A stretch of 14,963 bases of DNA, taken from NCBI GenBank assembly GCA_015492195.1, contig WGFP01000038.1, positions 1 through 14,963 on the forward strand, read 5' to 3'. The DNA comes from Acidiferrobacterales bacterium. Its GTDB lineage: Bacteria; Pseudomonadota; Gammaproteobacteria; Acidiferrobacterales; Sulfurifustaceae. The translations under genes and the position numbers were made by a program. Below are positions 14,090-14,963 of this stretch, in pieces (within the stretch, counting starts at the first letter, position 1; each line of letters opens with the position of its first letter). The notes below the pieces were generated by a model. It worked only from the letters and a program-made list of their open reading frames with translations. It ran no database searches and had not been told where the DNA came from.

Positions 14090-14963
14090 TCACCTCGCGC
14101 CCATACGCCGGCGCCGGAACCAGCCCAGAATAACAATGCCCGTCAGCACCACTACTATCGGCCAATTGCCAAAACGCACGTAAGGCGTCACGCCCCGCAT
14201 GGGTTGAACCTGGAAGGATAATACAAATTCCTTGAACTGCGGCGAGCGGGCGACGACCGTTCCCTTATGGTCGATCACCGCGGACGGACCGGTGTTGGCG
14301 GCGCGCACCATGGGACGGCCGGATTCAATCGCGCGCATGCGCGCCATTTGCAGCCGTTGATGCGGCGCCAGGGAATTTCCGAACCACGCGTCTTCGCTGA
14401 TGTTGATCAACAGCGTGGCCTCGGGAAGCATACGGATGATTTCCTCGCCGAAGGAGTCTTCATAACAGATCGACACCCCGGCCTTCTGCCCCGCCACCTG
14501 GAACGGCGGCTGATTCGAAGGCCCCGCGCTGAAATCCGACATGGGGATGTGCAGGCTGTTGAACAGCCAACCAAGCAGCGGCTTCATCGGAAAATATTCC
14601 CCAAAGGGAACCAGATGTTGTTTACGGTAAATCGCGGAAACCTTTCCGACGCTGACGGCGCTGTTGTAGTATGTTTGCCTGCTTTCGTCCTGCTCAACCA
14701 CACCGAGCACAAAATCAGTACCGCGGTCGTTCGCCATCTTCGTCAAGCGAGACATAAATTCAGGCTCAATCTCATCGAGATAGCCCGGGATTGCGGATTC
14801 CGGCCAGACAATCAGGTCGGCCTCCGGGGCCCGCGCGCTCAAGTCAAGATACCGGTCCATGATGACTTGACGGTATTCGGGCGACCATTTGTCCCTGAGC
14901 GCCACGTTGCTTTGCACCAGCGCCACGCGTATCGCACCGTCCACCGGCCGCACCCACTCCGCC
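14090..14963 (-). CDS. lnt: Apolipoprotein N-acyltransferase, N-terminus cut by window edge
   Basis: Lnt transfers an acyl chain from phospholipid to the N-terminal cysteine of lipoproteins, the last step of lipoprotein maturation in the inner membrane. About 291 C-terminal residues are visible. The frame is open at the edge (AEWVRPVDG), so the GTG at 14953 is not the true start; the N-terminal membrane helices lie outside. The nitrilase-type domain shows the triad, counted from that GTG: E52 in VWPESAIPGY, K111 in YRKQHLVPFGEYFP and C163 in SICYEDSFGEE. The K-to-C spacing (52) is the same as in E. coli. One last membrane helix (WPIVVVLTGIVILGWF) with a basic tail closes the protein. Its product would acylate LptE, encoded downstream. 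Confidence 0.95.
   Translation of the reverse strand, partial: AEWVRPVDGAIRVALVQSNVALRDKWSPEYRQVIMDRYLDLSARAPEADLIVWPESAIPGYLDEIEPEFMSRLTKMANDRGTDFVLGVVEQDESRQTYYNSAVSVGKVSAIYRKQHLVPFGEYFPMKPLLGWLFNSLHIPMSDFSAGPSNQPPFQVAGQKAGVSICYEDSFGEEIIRMLPEATLLINISEDAWFGNSLAPHQRLQMARMRAIESGRPMVRAANTGPSAVIDHKGTVVARSPQFKEFVLSFQVQPMRGVTPYVRFGNWPIVVVLTGIVILGWFRRRRMGAR

Noticed and set aside
14090..14953. GTG at 14953 as the true start of a short nitrilase-like protein
   Set aside because: The frame continues to the window edge (AEW before it) and the sequence matches the Lnt region just after its membrane helices, so this is a truncated view.

Overview
The window is a bacterial chromosome segment in which every supported gene lies on the minus strand. 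Gene order, read in the direction of transcription (right to left), is lnt (cut by the right edge), a Skp/OmpH-like periplasmic chaperone, a GH108-type muramidase, leuS, lptE, holA, proA, nadD, rsfS, rlmH, maf, rng and yhdP (cut by the left edge). The run leuS-lptE-holA-proA-nadD-rsfS-rlmH and the run maf-rng-yhdP are both typical of Gammaproteobacteria. LptE, Lnt and YhdP show a diderm cell with lipopolysaccharide. My inference is a non-enteric gammaproteobacterium, possibly of the Chromatiales or Acidiferrobacterales kind, but the window holds no rRNA or other decisive marker.

Right part (about 12770-14963): the C-terminal catalytic half of Lnt, then two genes that I do not expect between lnt and leuS. 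One is a secreted coiled-coil protein of the Skp/OmpH family. The other is a leaderless phage/TtsA-type muramidase with a very strong ribosome binding site. Middle part (7236-12715): leuS, preceded by a GC-rich stem in its leader, then the tightly packed lptE, holA and proA. Left part (1-7235): nadD, rsfS, rlmH, maf and rng, spaced by overlaps or a few tens of bases, then a 253-base gap with a possible promoter, then yhdP.

Functionally the cluster mixes envelope building (Lnt, Skp-like, LptE, YhdP, possibly the muramidase) with ribosome and translation work (LeuRS, RlmH, RsfS, RNase G) and housekeeping metabolism (ProA, NadD, Maf, DNA polymerase III delta).

The most unusual feature is a pair of degenerate 7-base repeat arrays with the same mirror layout: units ending in CAAG, a short spacer, then units beginning with CTTG. 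One fills nearly all of the proA-nadD spacer. The other lies inside lptE and encodes most of its lipoprotein signal peptide. Both sit exactly at the translation start of the downstream gene and can fold into hairpins. No stretch over 300 bases lacks a gene. I saw no tRNA, rRNA, CRISPR array, insertion sequence or origin.
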